From the NCBI RefSeq assembly GCF_047675955.1, contig NC_132911.1:79377208-79441207 (forward strand): DNA of 64,000 nucleotides, read 5' to 3'. Under the pieces are notes generated by a model. That model saw only the letters and a program-made list of their open reading frames with translations, did not search any database and was not told the DNA's origin. The position numbers and the translations under genes were made by a program. This document shows, in pieces, positions 1 through 10,602 of this stretch. Every line of letters begins with the position of its first letter. Within the stretch, counting starts at the first letter, position 1. The DNA comes from Chlorocebus sabaeus (lineage: Eukaryota > Chordata > Mammalia > Primates > Cercopithecidae).

Positions 1-599
1 AAATATCAGCCAACTCTCTGGTAGGAAAAGAAAAATCTTACGGATTAAGTAACTATTTATCTCATGATGATAATTACTTGTTTGACCTGAAGTCACTCAT
101 TCCTGAAACCACGAAGTTAAATTGTTGAGATGTTTTTAAAAGCCGGCTCTCTGGCTGTATTGCTTGTGAACAAATGCCTGACCAAGAAGATCAGCGCATC
201 TGGGATGGGTCTGAGCCCCACTTAGGCAAGTCGAAAGCTAAAGGGTATGGGAGGGAGAACGGGAAGTTTTCCATTAAATACATATGTAAAGAGGTACTTA
301 AAGACCAAAACCACAGGTAGCTGGCACGGATGGGAACGGAAAACCATTCCCCCTCCTCTTTCCAGAACTCTTGCCGAGCTAGGTGGTCAGGAGCGTCATG
401 GTAGAATATAACCCCAGAGGCCCAACGTGCAGTTTGAAGAAACGGTGGGGGCTTCCCCTAGTGGTGTGGCTTCAGAGCTGCCCCTAGGAACCCATTTATT
501 TCCCTTTAAAGATACTTCCAGCCGTTTCTGGACCTCATGAGCTCAGGATGAAATCGGCATTCTAGGGTCAGCAGGCTTCCCCCTGCTACCGCGTGTCCA
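1..599. other. 5' flank of the promoter, no recognised feature
   Basis: Mixed-composition single-copy-looking sequence upstream of the CpG-rich block. No recognised repeat, exon or RNA gene. CpGs become frequent only after about 600. Confidence 0.5.
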
Positions 600-980
600 A
601 AAGCACTTCCACAAGCCAGGGTTGACATCGCCCAAGACGAGGCGTGACCCGGGGCGGGGGAGGGGACTTAGCCCGAGTCGAGTGAAGGATGCCCTGGCCT
701 CGGGCTCCAGGCGCGGACCCTCGGGGGCTCCCCAGGGTGTAGGAGGCGGAGAGCGAGCCGCTCCAGTCCAGAGCGGTGCAGCTCGGAGCGCGTCGCCAGG
801 ATGGTGGAGATTCCGGCAGTGGCGGCGGCAGTCACCGCCTGGGCCCCGCGAAGGCCCAAGAGAGCCACTGCGGTCTCGGGAGACCGGGCTTTGAGACTTG
901 CTGGCCCGACCGCCGGTCGCCCTGGGGCCTTGGGAACAGGGAAATGCGCGCGCCGAGGCGGTGGCGGCCTCGCTGCTTTC
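600..980. promoter_or_regulatory. CpG-rich promoter block, upstream part
   Basis: This segment is GC-rich and dense in CpG, in sharp contrast with the AT-rich DNA on both sides, as expected of a CpG-island promoter kept unmethylated in the germ line. It contains a GC box (GGGGCGGGGG, 651-660), the class of site bound by Sp1/KLF factors, and a TGCGCGCGCC-type NRF1-like site near 943-952. There is no obvious TATA box. Open frames on both strands are what random GC-rich sequence gives and have no recognisable domains. Direction of transcription from this block is unknown; it could serve the plus-strand exon ending at 1370 or a divergent minus-strand transcript. Confidence 0.75.
651..660. promoter_or_regulatory. 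GC box (Sp1/KLF-type site)
   Basis: GGGGCGGGGG followed by AGGGG inside the CpG block matches the classical GC-box core. Position relative to the true start site is unknown. Confidence 0.5.
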
Positions 981-1138
981 AGTTTTCATTGAGTCTACTG
1001 GTTACTGTTTAACGTCCCCACCCACGTTTCAGTTTGTTTAGTAAATCGATCGGACTGTGAGAGTCAGGCCGCTGCCCTGTCGCCATTGAGCAAAGCTAAT
1101 ATTCTCCCAGCATATGGTCTAAAATATTTGCTAGAGAT

Positions 1139-1173
1139 CGGGAAAAACAAACAAACAAACAAACAACAACAAA
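1139..1173. repeat. (CAAA)n-type low-complexity run
   Basis: AAACAAACAAAC-type repeat in the AT-richer gap between the two CpG-rich blocks. Confidence 0.8.
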
Positions 1174-1261
1174 ATCCTTAAGCTTCCTCTCCCAAGTCCC
1201 CTCAGCCCCACCCCCACTTCCCACCTCCTCGCTTTCAGCAAACTTCCCAGCCTGGGAAAAG

Positions 1262-1370
1262 TGCGGCGCGGGACAGCGCGGCGGGGTGGGTGGGGGACCT
1301 GCTGCCAGGAGATGCGGCGGCGGCCGCGCGGCTGACTGCGACTCGGGAGCTCCGGGAGCGGCCCGCGCAG
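1262..1370 (+). other. putative non-coding first exon of an unidentified plus-strand gene
   Basis: The right edge is set by GCGCAG|GTAAGTTT at 1370/1371, a perfect match to the mammalian 5' splice-site consensus (CAG|GTAAGT), in a CpG island. The left edge (transcription start) cannot be placed; 1262 only marks where the GC-dense part begins. No long open frame runs into the donor from a good start codon. The one ATG in the exon opens a 7-codon frame that stops before the donor, so the exon is probably 5' UTR with translation starting in a later exon outside the window. I do not recognise the gene. Confidence 0.5.
1312..1335 (+). other. short upstream reading frame (7 codons) in the putative 5' UTR
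   Basis: ATG at 1312 is followed by six codons rich in arginine (encoding MRRRPRG) and a TGA at 1333-1335, 35 bases before the splice donor. The context GGAGATGC has a purine at -3 (G at 1309) but C at +4, so initiation would be moderate at best. If transcribed, such a frame could dampen translation of the downstream coding sequence; this is inference only. Confidence 0.3.
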
Positions 1371-1378
1371 GTAAGTTT
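1371..1378 (+). other. consensus 5' splice donor
   Basis: GTAAGT directly after CAG; full complementarity to U1 snRNA at the core positions. It is the strongest exon signal in the window. Confidence 0.6.
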
Positions 1379-1480
1379 CTCCGCCGCCGCCCGGGGCCCG
1401 GGCTGGCCGCAGCGCACCGCCCCGGCTGCTGCCGGGCGGGAGGAGCCTCGATTCCCCTCGGGCGGCTGAAGGAGGGGCTG

Positions 1481-2872
1481 AGCCCTAGGACCCCTAGGCC
1501 GGTCCGTGTGGAAAGCAGATGCCCCAAGGCCTCGCCCAGGCTGAGCTGGAGGGAAGAAGGCGCTGGAGGTGGGGCAGCAGGGAGTAGGGGGAGCGGGGAA
1601 GTGAAAGATGCCAGTCCTTCACCTTAGAAAAGAAAGAAAGAGAGAAGGGAGGAGAGAGAGACAGATAGAGCTGTATTTGTATTTGTTTGGGTGCAGAGAA
1701 AGCTTTGGTGGCTGTAGCGGGTCATGTGATTCCCAGGTCTCTAGGGGGTCTTTCGTGTAAGTACTTCTGTGGCCTGAGGCAAGTCCAGGACAAATGGATG
1801 TTCATGGACCCTGGAGGTCTGTGGGGAGGTGCTTGGTCCTGCAGCATCACCCCTTGCATGGCCTTTGCTCAAGTCTCAGCTTCCATCGGTCTCTCATGGA
1901 CAAATTTTGGGAGTCGGCATCTGCCGGTGATGCTGTTGGGGGATACTTTAAATATAATATTGAGACCTTCCTAGCTAACTTTGGGATGACATGTCCTTTG
2001 GAAGCTTAGTTAACAACGTGCCAGTTAAGCAATAACCGTTCTGTGTCTAACTGAAATAAGCCAGCACGTGATAAGATCTTAGAATGGAATATATGTGCTT
2101 CATACCTGATGGTCTGTGCTTATAAATCTTGCTCTGAACTGAGTCAAAGCACTGCTCCAACAAGCAAAACAATCAGCAAGAGTTTTCACTTGCGGGCAAG
2201 GGCAAGAGAAGACAGAATCCAGAAGCTCAAACGTGAATGGGACGTCCTGGAAACTAAATACTCATTGAGAGCACCATTTCCTGGTTTTGTTTTTGTTAGT
2301 TTCTTCTGCTTTCTCGTTCATTTTACAGGTTTCTCTTCTCCCTTTAGAGGCGGTTATTTGTCATTAAACTGTTCTTCCTGTCTAGCTATCACCGTTTTTC
2401 CACAGGAGTCCTCCTGTCCCCACCTCCTCACCACTACTCCCTCTCTTTTCATGTCCTGTGGACACTCTCATTCAGGCCACCTGATCTGCTGTGTGGTTGA
2501 AGTAGGTGAACAAGTAGTGTTGGGCTCTTTCCTGGTATCATTTGAAGGTGTGGCAAGGAGAGGGAGGTGGTGGTGAGTGTTGGTAAACTGCTCATTTTTC
2601 GCTTTTCAAAATGGAGTGGAGAATTGAGAGCCATTTGTCTTCCCATTTCTCCTGAGCTCCAGTTATGGGCGTGCAAATAAGGACATTTTTCCAACATGCT
2701 TTATGAAGGTTCAACACTTTTACTAAAGTGTGTTTATTAAGATCTCACAAATATTGCATTCTTTAATCACGGTTATAGGCATACGGGATAGCGCAAATTT
2801 ATTTTAGGGATGGCTAAGATTTTAAAAAAAATACTTCTTATGCAAATAATAAGTATTTGTTTTTGAGTGCCT
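1481..2872. other. start of presumed intron 1, no recognised element
   Basis: Contains a purine-rich GA/GGA tract at about 1625-1670, otherwise nothing recognised. An open frame of 155 codons at 2109-2576 shows no domain, no splice context and a poor start context, and is treated as chance. Confidence 0.45.
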
Positions 2873-3158
2873 TGTTTTTTGTTTTTGTTTTTTTCCAAGA
2901 TGAAGTCTTGCTCTGTCACTCAAGCTAGAGTATAGTGGCACAATCTCAGCTCACTGCAACCTCTGCCTCCCCGGTTCAGCCTCCAGAGTAGCTGGGATTA
3001 CAGGCACCCACCATCACGCCAGGCTAATTTTTGTATTTTTAGTAAAGATGGGGTTTCACCATGTTGGCCAGGCTGGTCTTGAACTCCTGACCTCGTGATC
3101 TGCTCGCCTTGGCCTTCCAAAGTGCTGGAATTGTAGGCGTGAGCCACCACAACCGGCC
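2873..3158 (-). mobile_element. Alu (AluS-like)
   Basis: Antisense Alu: T-rich tail, diverged 'GAGACAGAGTC' start, 'GCTGGGATTACAGGC', A-box/B-box region, ends GTGAGCCACC...CCGGCC. About 20 bases are missing before CAGCCTCC compared with full-length Alu. Confidence 0.93.
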
Positions 3159-3159
3159 T

Positions 3160-3745
3160 GTTTTTATTTATTTTAAATTCTTGTTTTTTTCTATGAATTC
3201 TGAAGGTAATATTTTCTCATAAAACACCATCAAAATTGTAGTAAAACATAAAAAGAGCCCCCCCTCCTCCATGTATATGTAACTTCTGTTGATGTTTGGG
3301 TTTGTATTTCTCTAATCTCCATGTGTACAACACATAAATTTTTCTTTTATTGTTTTAAAATTTGAGTAATGGTTCATATCATACTAGTATTCTGAAATTT
3401 ATTTTTCTTTAATATTTTTCAAACGCTTATCTGTCAATACATACAGTTTTTTTTTTTAAATGTGTCTACCCAAGGTAACCAGCCAATGTCCCTCAGAATA
3501 TTCACTTGGGTTTTTCAATTCTAAGTATTACAAACAATGATGTGAGTACCTACGTGCATTATCTTTGCATGGGTACTGTTGAATATTTATTCTGAGAAGA
3601 GAATTGCTGGCACCAGGGAGATCTTTGACAGATATTGCCAAGAGCCTTTCTAAATACCCACAGTATATTTATTGTACCATGCTTGCCAACACTTGATAAT
3701 AATGACTTATTTAGAATGTTGTCAATCTATTGTTGAAAAATTGAT
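3160..3745 (-). mobile_element. old L1 fragment (L1M/HAL1 type)
   Basis: Shows the degraded antisense L1 3'-end pattern: 'tattacaaacaatgatg', 'agaattgctgg', 'gatattgccaag', 'ttgccaacacttg' in the usual order. Heavily diverged; subfamily not resolved. Confidence 0.6.
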
Positions 3746-4276
3746 TCTTCATTGTTGGGAATTGTATAAACCAGTCCCAGAACATCTGACTTGGGGATTT
3801 TGGGAATTTCGCTTTAAAATATAATAAAATGGGAATGGAATTAAATACACTTGAATATACCACCTCATTCTGAGCTTGTAAAAGAATCTACTGCATTTGT
3901 TGCTAACTATCCATTTACTGAATGGCTGGAGATACTGACACATGATAAGTGAGCATTTCTAGATTGCAAACATGGTCCACAGGTTGCAGTTGTGATTTTG
4001 TGGTTTGTACCTACATATTCGCCCCCTTCCTAAGAGAAGATTCACACCCCCTAGGACAAAAGTATGATTTTAAATGAGGTCTTATCACTCTGGATCCTTT
4101 AAAAAGTTATCCATGCAAATGAAACAACTGGATATGTTGTTGAAACAAACGCAGCCTTGCGATTACTTCTCTCCACCCTCCTCAAAGGTATTTATACCTA
4201 TTAGTGTCAGTCCTGACACTCATATACAGACATAAGGAACTCTGCAAATATGGCTTACTCTTATTATGTTTTAAAG
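3746..4276. other. no recognised element
   Basis: AT-rich sequence with no repeat, exon or RNA gene I can support. Confidence 0.4.
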
Positions 4277-4278
4277 AA

Positions 4279-4322
<44 letters not shown>
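4277..4322. repeat. (CA)n microsatellite
   Basis: Near-perfect CA repeat with a single TA interruption, ending in CATATATAG. Confidence 0.95.
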
Positions 4323-4327
4323 GATAA

Positions 4328-4610
4328 GGTAATTCTTATGGAATACTTAATATGCACTAGGTACTATTGTAGGCAATTTATATGCCTTTTGCTTTTTAGA
4401 TTCTTATAACAATCTTATGCCATTCATATGAACAGTCTTCCTACTTTACAGATGGGAAAAGTGAACCAGAGATAAATGAAATAACTTGACTAAGGTTACA
4501 CGTTTGCACGGGATACAGTTGTGGATTCAAATGCAGGCACGTCGACTCTAGGTCATGAACAGAACCATGGCTGCTCCATGTTCTCATTGAGTTGCTCACT
4601 GCACAGAGGT
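4328..4610 (+). mobile_element. MIR
   Basis: Ordered MIR landmarks: 'atacttaatatgcactaggtac', 'tttacagatgggaaaagtga', 'aaataacttgactaaggttacac', 'gattcaaatgcaggca'. This is an ancient tRNA-derived SINE shared by all mammals. Confidence 0.85.
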
Positions 4611-5114
4611 GCCTAACTGAGCAGAGGAAGGGTTGAAACCTTGACACTACCCACAAGCCAAGCCATGTCCCTTTGCTTTTGGCTAAATATTCCCGGGGGA
4701 AGGCACTTTTCTAGGCCACAAAATATCTGTAAGAAGTATCAGCACCCTTGCTGCTGTTGGATAATTTGTAGGAGCTATACAGAGCTATTTGTTTCCATAT
4801 GTATCTTTGTAACTCAATACTATCTTACCCACTCATTATGGGTAGACCTTAAATAACCGATCTGCCTTATTGCCTGTTCTTCCCTACCTTATATTTTAAA
4901 ATGTGTTGATAGAGTATGCTCTTTACATGATAGAATTAGCTGATAACACCTGATGTTCCCCTGAAAAGCTTTCATTTTTATCAAGATGGTTTCCTGGAAA
5001 ACGAATAGGGAATTCATTTTTTTCTCTATGTGTGACACTCCTGTCGTTTTGAAGAACATGAAGGTCTTTGAGGATGACCAGCTTCATGGGAAGTTCTGTG
5101 GTGTATAAGTCACA
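4611..5114. other. no recognised element
   Basis: Short open frames on both strands only; nothing supports a gene here. Confidence 0.4.
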
Positions 5115-5345
5115 AGGGCAGGCCTTGTTATCAGATGGCAAGGTTTACATCCCAGCCCAGTTTTTCACTAAATGTGAAGGGAGGGGGAGCTTCGGCAACT
5201 TATCCTCTTTGAGGTCCAATTTCCTTATTTTTGAAATGTTTGCAATTATAATACCTGTGTCATAGAATTGGTAGGGTAATTATATATGCTAATCCGTGGG
5301 AAACATTTAGAACAGTGCCTGGCACATTGAGTACCAGGTATGTGT
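5115..5345 (-). mobile_element. MIR
   Basis: Antisense MIR: 'ctttgaggtccaatttcc', 'aatacctgtgtcatagaattg', 'gaacagtgcctggcacatt' in order. Confidence 0.85.
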
Positions 5346-5631
5346 TCTGTGTTGCTGTTCTTATGATAGAGTGAGATAATGCATCTAAAGCACTGCTTGA
5401 CTTGTTGTAAGTTCTTAATAGGTGTCACTTGTTTTTATTGATCTTCTCTCTAGAGATTATTATATTTATATACACAAAGTACTTATAACTTCAGAAAATT
5501 GTGGACCCCTGGATACCTGTCCAAACCCTCTAATAGGCCTTGGAGATGTATTGATGAATAAGAAAGAGAGTCTCTAATTTCTTGGAGCATTCAGCTAAGC
5601 AGTGTAGAGAAAAATCACACCAAGTATAGTT

Positions 5632-5800
5632 CAATGGCTGGAACACTGGCTTTGGAGTCATTCCTACCTGTGTGCAGATCTCAGTTCTGCCCCCTGTCAG
5701 TTGTGTATCCCAGAGCAAGTCATTTAATGTTTCTTCAGATTAAATAGCTATGAAATGAGAAAATAGTTCTTACTCTCAAAGTACATGTGGATAAATTCTT
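5632..5800 (-). mobile_element. MIR
   Basis: Antisense MIR 5' half: 'ggctttggagtcattcctacc', 'ttctgccccctgtcagttgtgt', 'gcaagtcatttaatgtttct'. About 290 bp from the preceding MIR and in the same orientation. Confidence 0.8.
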
Positions 5801-6379
5801 GCATTATTTAAATCAAGCATTTTATCTGTTGAATGTTTGACACTCCGTACACTCTATTTCAGTAGAGAAGAATCATATTTATAAAGGATAACAAAAAGTT
5901 GACAAGAAATCTAGACAGTTTTTCCCCATCTAATTTAAAAGTATCATTATTTAATAGTAGGATATCATTTAAAAGTATGATATCAACTGGACCTGACAAT
6001 TTAATGTTTTAAGTATTTTGAATCTTTGCTCCCTTGGGCTTAGGCACTGTCTTGTGCTTTGCTTACGCTCTTGGCTGACTGAAGATTATGGACTGTGTTT
6101 CAAATTTTTTTTTTTTTTTTTTTTGCATTTTCTTATTTCAGACATCACAGTTATATGTTTCAAATAAAGTTAATACACATTACTTTAGCAGAAATTAAGT
6201 TATAGGGTCTGTACACGGTACCTGGAATACAAATATAAGTAAAGCAATGTCTCTACCTGCAAGCAGTAATAATCTACCTCGAAGACAAACGTAAGGCGAC
6301 ACTATTATATTGGGATAATAAATAATTATAATTAGTATAATACCATGGAAAACAGAAGCAAAAAAGGATACTTTTAGCT
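5801..6379. other. no recognised element, with an 18-base T run
   Basis: AT-rich; a poly(T) run sits at about 6107-6124. It has no Alu or L1 body attached. Confidence 0.4.
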
Positions 6380-6690
6380 TGAGTAGCCTGGAGATATATC
6401 AGGGAAGTGTTAATGACTTCTGATGAGAACTTGCTGAGTAGAGAAGAATTAGAAAAGTATTTGGGGCAGAGGAGATTGCACTTGGAGTAGGAATAGTGGC
6501 AAGAGATGAAGTGGGGAAGGAACACTGGGCCAGATTCTAACAATATTGAATGTGGGTAACAAGGATTGGGTGATGTCTGCTAGGCACTGGGAAGCCATCA
6601 AAATCTTTAAGCAGGTTGAGTTAAGATTTTTTTTTTTTTTAAAGATTGACTGGCAGCATTTTGGAAAATGGATTAAAGACAGAAAGAAAG
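6380..6690 (+). repeat. ancient interspersed repeat, family not named
   Basis: Contains 'gggaagccatcaaaatcttt', 'aagcagg' and 'ggaaaatggattaaag' in an order that matches a second copy at 23890-24290. I recognise the motif series as a common old mammalian repeat but cannot name it safely. Confidence 0.4.
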
Positions 6691-6770
6691 GGAGAGGAGA
6701 GGAGGACAGGAGAGAGCAGGGGAGGGGAGGGGAGGGGAGGGGACAGGAGGGGAGGGGAGGGGAGGGGATT
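6688..6770 (+). repeat. (GGGGA)n tract
   Basis: Two blocks of GGGGA units (about 6719-6743 and 6748-6769) separated by CAGG. Many runs of four G at one-base spacing make it G-quadruplex-capable on the plus strand. Confidence 0.9.
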
Positions 6771-7003
6771 AGTAAGAACTTGTAAGAAATTGTCCAGTGG
6801 CAATGAAGATGAGAAAAGATTAGAATCTGTAGGTTTCAAAGGTATTTAAACTGAATTGAACAATTACAGAATATGTAAGATGAAGGGGTGAGAGAGATTG
6901 AAACTGACTTACATTTCTATATTTCTCAGCAATGACTTAGAAACAACCCTTTCCTAAGGTTCTCTTGTCAGACTGGGGATATCTATTAAAAAAAAAAATT
7001 ATT

Positions 7004-7300
7004 GGCTGAGCATGGTGGCTCATGCCTGTAATCCTAGCACTTTGGGAGACTGAGGCAGGTGGATCACTTGAGGTCAGGAGTTTGAAACCAGCTTGGCCAA
7101 CATGGTGAAACCCCACAAAAAAATTAGAGTGGGCATGGTGGTGGGCGCCTGTAATTTCAGCTACTTGGGAGGCTGAGGCAGGAGAATTGCTTGAACCTAG
7201 GAGGTGGAGATTGCAGTAAGCTGAGATTGTGCCATTACATTCCAGCCTGGGTGGCGAAGAGAGACTTTGTCTCAAAAAATTTAAAAAAAAAAAATAAAAA
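7004..7300 (+). mobile_element. Alu (AluS-like)
   Basis: GGCTGAGCATGGTGGCTC start, both monomers, A-rich tail to about 7300. A piece of the middle (around 'tctctactaaaaatac') is deleted. The antisense open frame across it is Alu-derived. Confidence 0.93.
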
Positions 7301-7407
7301 TTTATTATTCACCATGCTAAGTATAATTGTTGAGTCCTGGGGAACTATTATTCAAACCTAGTAAAAAGCCCACTCACTTTTCCTGGAGTAGGTTAATTAA
7401 GTGATTA

Positions 7408-7790
7408 AATGTAAAATCTTTATTTTTAAGTCAGATTTATTGCGATATAATTTGCCATCAGTAAAATCCCTTTTAATGCATGTGTTTCAGTGAGTTTTGA
7501 AAAAGGTATGTAGTTTTGTAACCATTATCACAATGAGGATAAAAAATATTTCTGCGCCCATCTCCCTCAAACTCCCTGTGCCCTTTTGTCATTTTTCCCC
7601 TCCACCACACCCCAGGCAACCACAGATCTGATTTCTGTCATTAATGTTGCCTTTTCCAGGATAATATATAAATGGAATCATATAGTATGTACCCTTTTAT
7701 GTCTTTTTTTTTTTTAACTTAGCATAATTATTTTGAGATTCATTCATCTCATTGTGTGCATCAGGAGTTTATTCCTTTGGAGGAGAAAAA
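7408..7790 (-). mobile_element. old L1 3'-end fragment (L1M type)
   Basis: Antisense L1M 3' region: 'tattgcgatataattt', 'gtaaccattatcacaatgagg', 'ccaggcaaccacagatctg', 'aaatggaatcatatagtatg'. Confidence 0.7.
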
Positions 7791-7794
7791 ACCC

Positions 7795-8730
7795 CCTGGA
7801 TTTATGAGATATTATTGACATACCATAAACTGCATATATTTAAAGTGTACAATTTGAGAAGTTTTGATATATGTGTATACCCATGAAATCACCACAGTAA
7901 AGATAGTGAATATAGCCAACACCTCCAAAGGCTTTTTAAAGCTCTTTTATACACTCTTTCTCCTGGTCCTTGCCATCCCCTCCTCCCCTGTAAATTCGTT
8001 TGCATTTTCTAGAATTTTATATCCATGGGGTCATGCAGTGTGATTTTGTGTCTGGCATATTTCACTCAGTGTAATTATTTTGAGACGCATTTATGTGCTT
8101 GCATTTATGAATAGTTCTTTTTAAAAATATTTTTTGCTAAATAGCATAATGTTGTATAGATATTCTGCAATTTGTTTATTCGTTCACTTGATGAACATTT
8201 GGGTTGTTTCCAGGTTTTGGCTATTACAAATAACGCTGCTACGAACTTTCTTATATCCAGTCTTGGTGTATACACTTACATTTGTCTTATATGATTACCT
8301 AGGAATAGAATGGTTGGGTCAAAGGCAAAAAATTATCAATCCGGTTTCCAGAGTGGTTGTCCCATTTTACATTCCCACCAGTAGGGCTTGAGAATTCCAG
8401 TTTCTTTACATCCTAACCAACACTTGGTATGATCAGTCTTCTAATTTTAGACATTCTAAAAGATATGAGATATTTCATTGTGATTTTGATTTGTATTTCC
8501 CTAATGACTAATGATTCTGAACATCTTTTCACGAACTTATGTAACATAAATGATTATCTTTGGTGAAGTTTTATTCAAATCCTGTGCAGTCCCCTTCTTT
8601 TAAAACTGAATTGTTTGGTTTTTTTCATTATCAAGTTAGAGGAGTTTTATATATATTATAGATATCAGTCCTTTTTAAGACAAGGGTTTTGAAAATATTT
8701 TCTCCCCACATGAATTTCTTCTTGTACAAT
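7795..8730 (-). mobile_element. second old L1 3'-end fragment (L1M type), extending into ORF2
   Basis: Starts again in the same 3' region ('taaagtgtacaatttgag', 'gaaatcaccacagtaaag') and reads back into ORF2 antisense ('ttgggttgtttccagg', 'ctattacaaataacgctgct', 'cattcccaccagtaggg', 'tgattttgatttgtatttcc'). Because the 3' region is repeated, this is a separate insertion from 7408-7790. The open frame at 8134-8391 is antisense L1. Confidence 0.75.
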
Positions 8731-10214
8731 GGATAGGATTTGATCAACAGAAAAAGGGTAAAGGATATTATAATCATAAATGGGAATAACATGTACAAAT
8801 GAAAAAAATGAAAAATTGGTTTTACGAGGCCTCAATATGCAGTAAAATAGAAAAAGGTGATAGAAAATGAGTTTTCAAAAATAAAGATTAGCCTACATAT
8901 AAAGACCTATTTGTGTCATGCTATGGAATTTAGACTCTTTTGTGAGCACTAATTCTAATACAGCAACAATACAACAACAATAGTTATACTAAGAATTGAG
9001 TGTTACAGTTTATATTTTTTTTATATACACAGTCTATAGTGTTTCCCCTGCATTAGTTTACTTTAGTCCTGTGACAACTATGTGAAGGCACAGAGACTTG
9101 GAGCCATGTGAAGTCAATATCAAATATAGGTTTTTGGAGTTTAAGCCAATGCCTTTTCAACCAGTGTGTGCATGTGTGTGTGTGGGTGGGGTGGGGGGGA
9201 GATCATGCATGTGTAAATTTAATGGGGTGTGAGGAAAGAATGACAACTGGATTGGTCTACAAGGGCTCAGAAGGGCACTTTCCCAATAGGGTAGGAGACA
9301 GTGTCCTGCTGAGCTCTGGCAGGTGGTACAATAGGTTCTGATAAAGGTTGGGGTGTATAGCTGTACTTTAAAATGACAATTCACAGATATTATAGAACGG
9401 TTCACAAAAATTTCAAAATCTCAGAAGATATTTTAGATTCTGTGAATTATTTTTTAGTTGTCTTTTATTTGTAACCTGACTCTAGATAAAGTAAAATTAT
9501 ATGGGTCAATTTGTTAAGAAAAAATAATGTGATCAAGTTCTAGTCTTTATTTTTAATTTCAAGATTTTTATTTTTAGTTTCTCATGGGAATTCAAAGAAC
9601 TTACTTTTTCAAACACAGTCCTTTTGTTCAGTATATTCTGATTTCATTGTCTTGCTCAGGGCTCTGCCCTGACTTTTTTCTCCATACCGCTGACATGCAA
9701 TTTGAACCTCAGATCAACTTCAGAAACATGAATGAAAATTACCTGCTGAACAGGCTTTGATTTGGAAGTTTTCATTTTTTTCTTCAGTTTTTGAACTTAC
9801 ATTGAAGTTTTGAAATGTCCTGATTTGCTGTGTTATCAAAATTTTCACCCATTTTTAACTCCTATAGATTCTTTTTATGGTAAAGTAACAGTGGCTTATA
9901 ACCCAGAGAAATTGAAGTCTACTTGCAAATGTGTGGCTTCTCCCTATTAAAATGGTGTACCTGTATAAGGAAGGTAAACATGATTTTAAAAGTAATTATG
10001 TTTCATATGCTAATACACATTACTGTATGTTATTTGTATATCTTTTGTGTGGTCATTTCAAAATCAGTTTAAGAACTGCTCATGTATTGTACAGCATTGT
10101 CTATGTAGCCTTCACATGGGATCTGCCATTTTCTCACAGATAAACCTAGAAGGCCTGAACTTCTTTTAAAATAAATTTGCAAAATCATTCTGTTTACATT
10201 CATGTTACTTAATT
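8731..10214. other. no recognised element; GT/G-rich patch at 9162-9199
   Basis: Mostly AT-rich single-copy-looking DNA. A GTGTGT...GGGTGGGGTGGGGGG patch lies near 9162-9199. Nothing supports an exon. Confidence 0.4.
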
Positions 10215-10430
10215 AGTTCGGGATGATGAGAAACACATGCAGGTTTTGGAGTTAAATACACTTGATTCAAGCCTGCAGCTTTGAGCATGTGAGCATGTTA
10301 GCAAACTTCCTAGAGCTCTGCCTACCCACTTCACTGTATATTGTGAGACATAAATAAGATGGCATTTAACGTGCTCAGCATAGAGTCTGGCAAAAGGTGG
10401 ATGTACCTAATAAATGTTGTGATTGCTTGC
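10215..10430 (-). mobile_element. MIR
   Basis: Antisense MIR: 'tttggagttaaatacacttga', 'gtgctcagcatagagtctgg', 'cctaataaatgttg'. Confidence 0.75.
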
Positions 10431-10502
10431 TATCTTGACTGTTCTCTATATTAATATTTCTATATATTCTGATTTCTGTACGTTTGGTTCACACACATAA
10501 GA

Positions 10503-10552
10503 GCATGTGCATGCACGTGCAAGTGTGCGCACACACACACACACATACACAC
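10503..10552. repeat. alternating purine-pyrimidine tract with (CA)n
   Basis: GCATGTGCATGCACGTGC, then GTGTGCGC, then CA repeats: almost strict purine/pyrimidine alternation over 50 bases with one break. This composition favours Z-DNA. Confidence 0.85.
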
Positions 10553-10556
10553 TGCT

Positions 10557-10578
10557 GTGACTAGTCAGTGACTAGTCA
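10557..10578. repeat. 11-bp perfect tandem duplication carrying a 10-bp palindrome
   Basis: GTGACTAGTCA occurs twice head-to-tail (10557-10567, 10568-10578). Each unit contains the perfect palindrome TGACTAGTCA. Confidence 0.95.
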
Positions 10579-10602
10579 ACATTCTCTTATTTTTATTTTT
10601 TT

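Larger units (their letters stand above)
1262..1480 (+). promoter_or_regulatory. CpG-rich promoter block, downstream part
   Basis: Very GC- and CpG-rich segment around the putative first exon and the start of the intron. CpG density falls quickly after about 1480. Together with the 600-980 block it forms a bipartite CpG island split by about 280 bp of poorer sequence. Confidence 0.75.

Noticed and set aside
543..989. Open frames of 60-148 codons on both strands in the GC-rich promoter
   Set aside because: Overlapping frames on both strands are expected in GC-rich, stop-poor DNA. They show no domain, no signal peptide and no consistent splice context.
2109..2576. 155-codon plus-strand frame in the presumed intron
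   Set aside because: Not flanked by convincing splice sites, composition like neighbouring non-coding DNA, no recognisable motif. The length is within chance for 64 kb.
4277..4322. Functional regulatory role for the CA microsatellites
   Set aside because: Ordinary microsatellites; nothing around them suggests a function.
5801..6379. The 18-base T run at about 6107-6124 as an Alu or L1 tail
   Set aside because: No Alu or L1 body adjoins it in either orientation.
8134..8391. 85-codon frame resembling a membrane protein
   Set aside because: It is antisense to an old L1 3' region; the apparent hydrophobicity is compositional.
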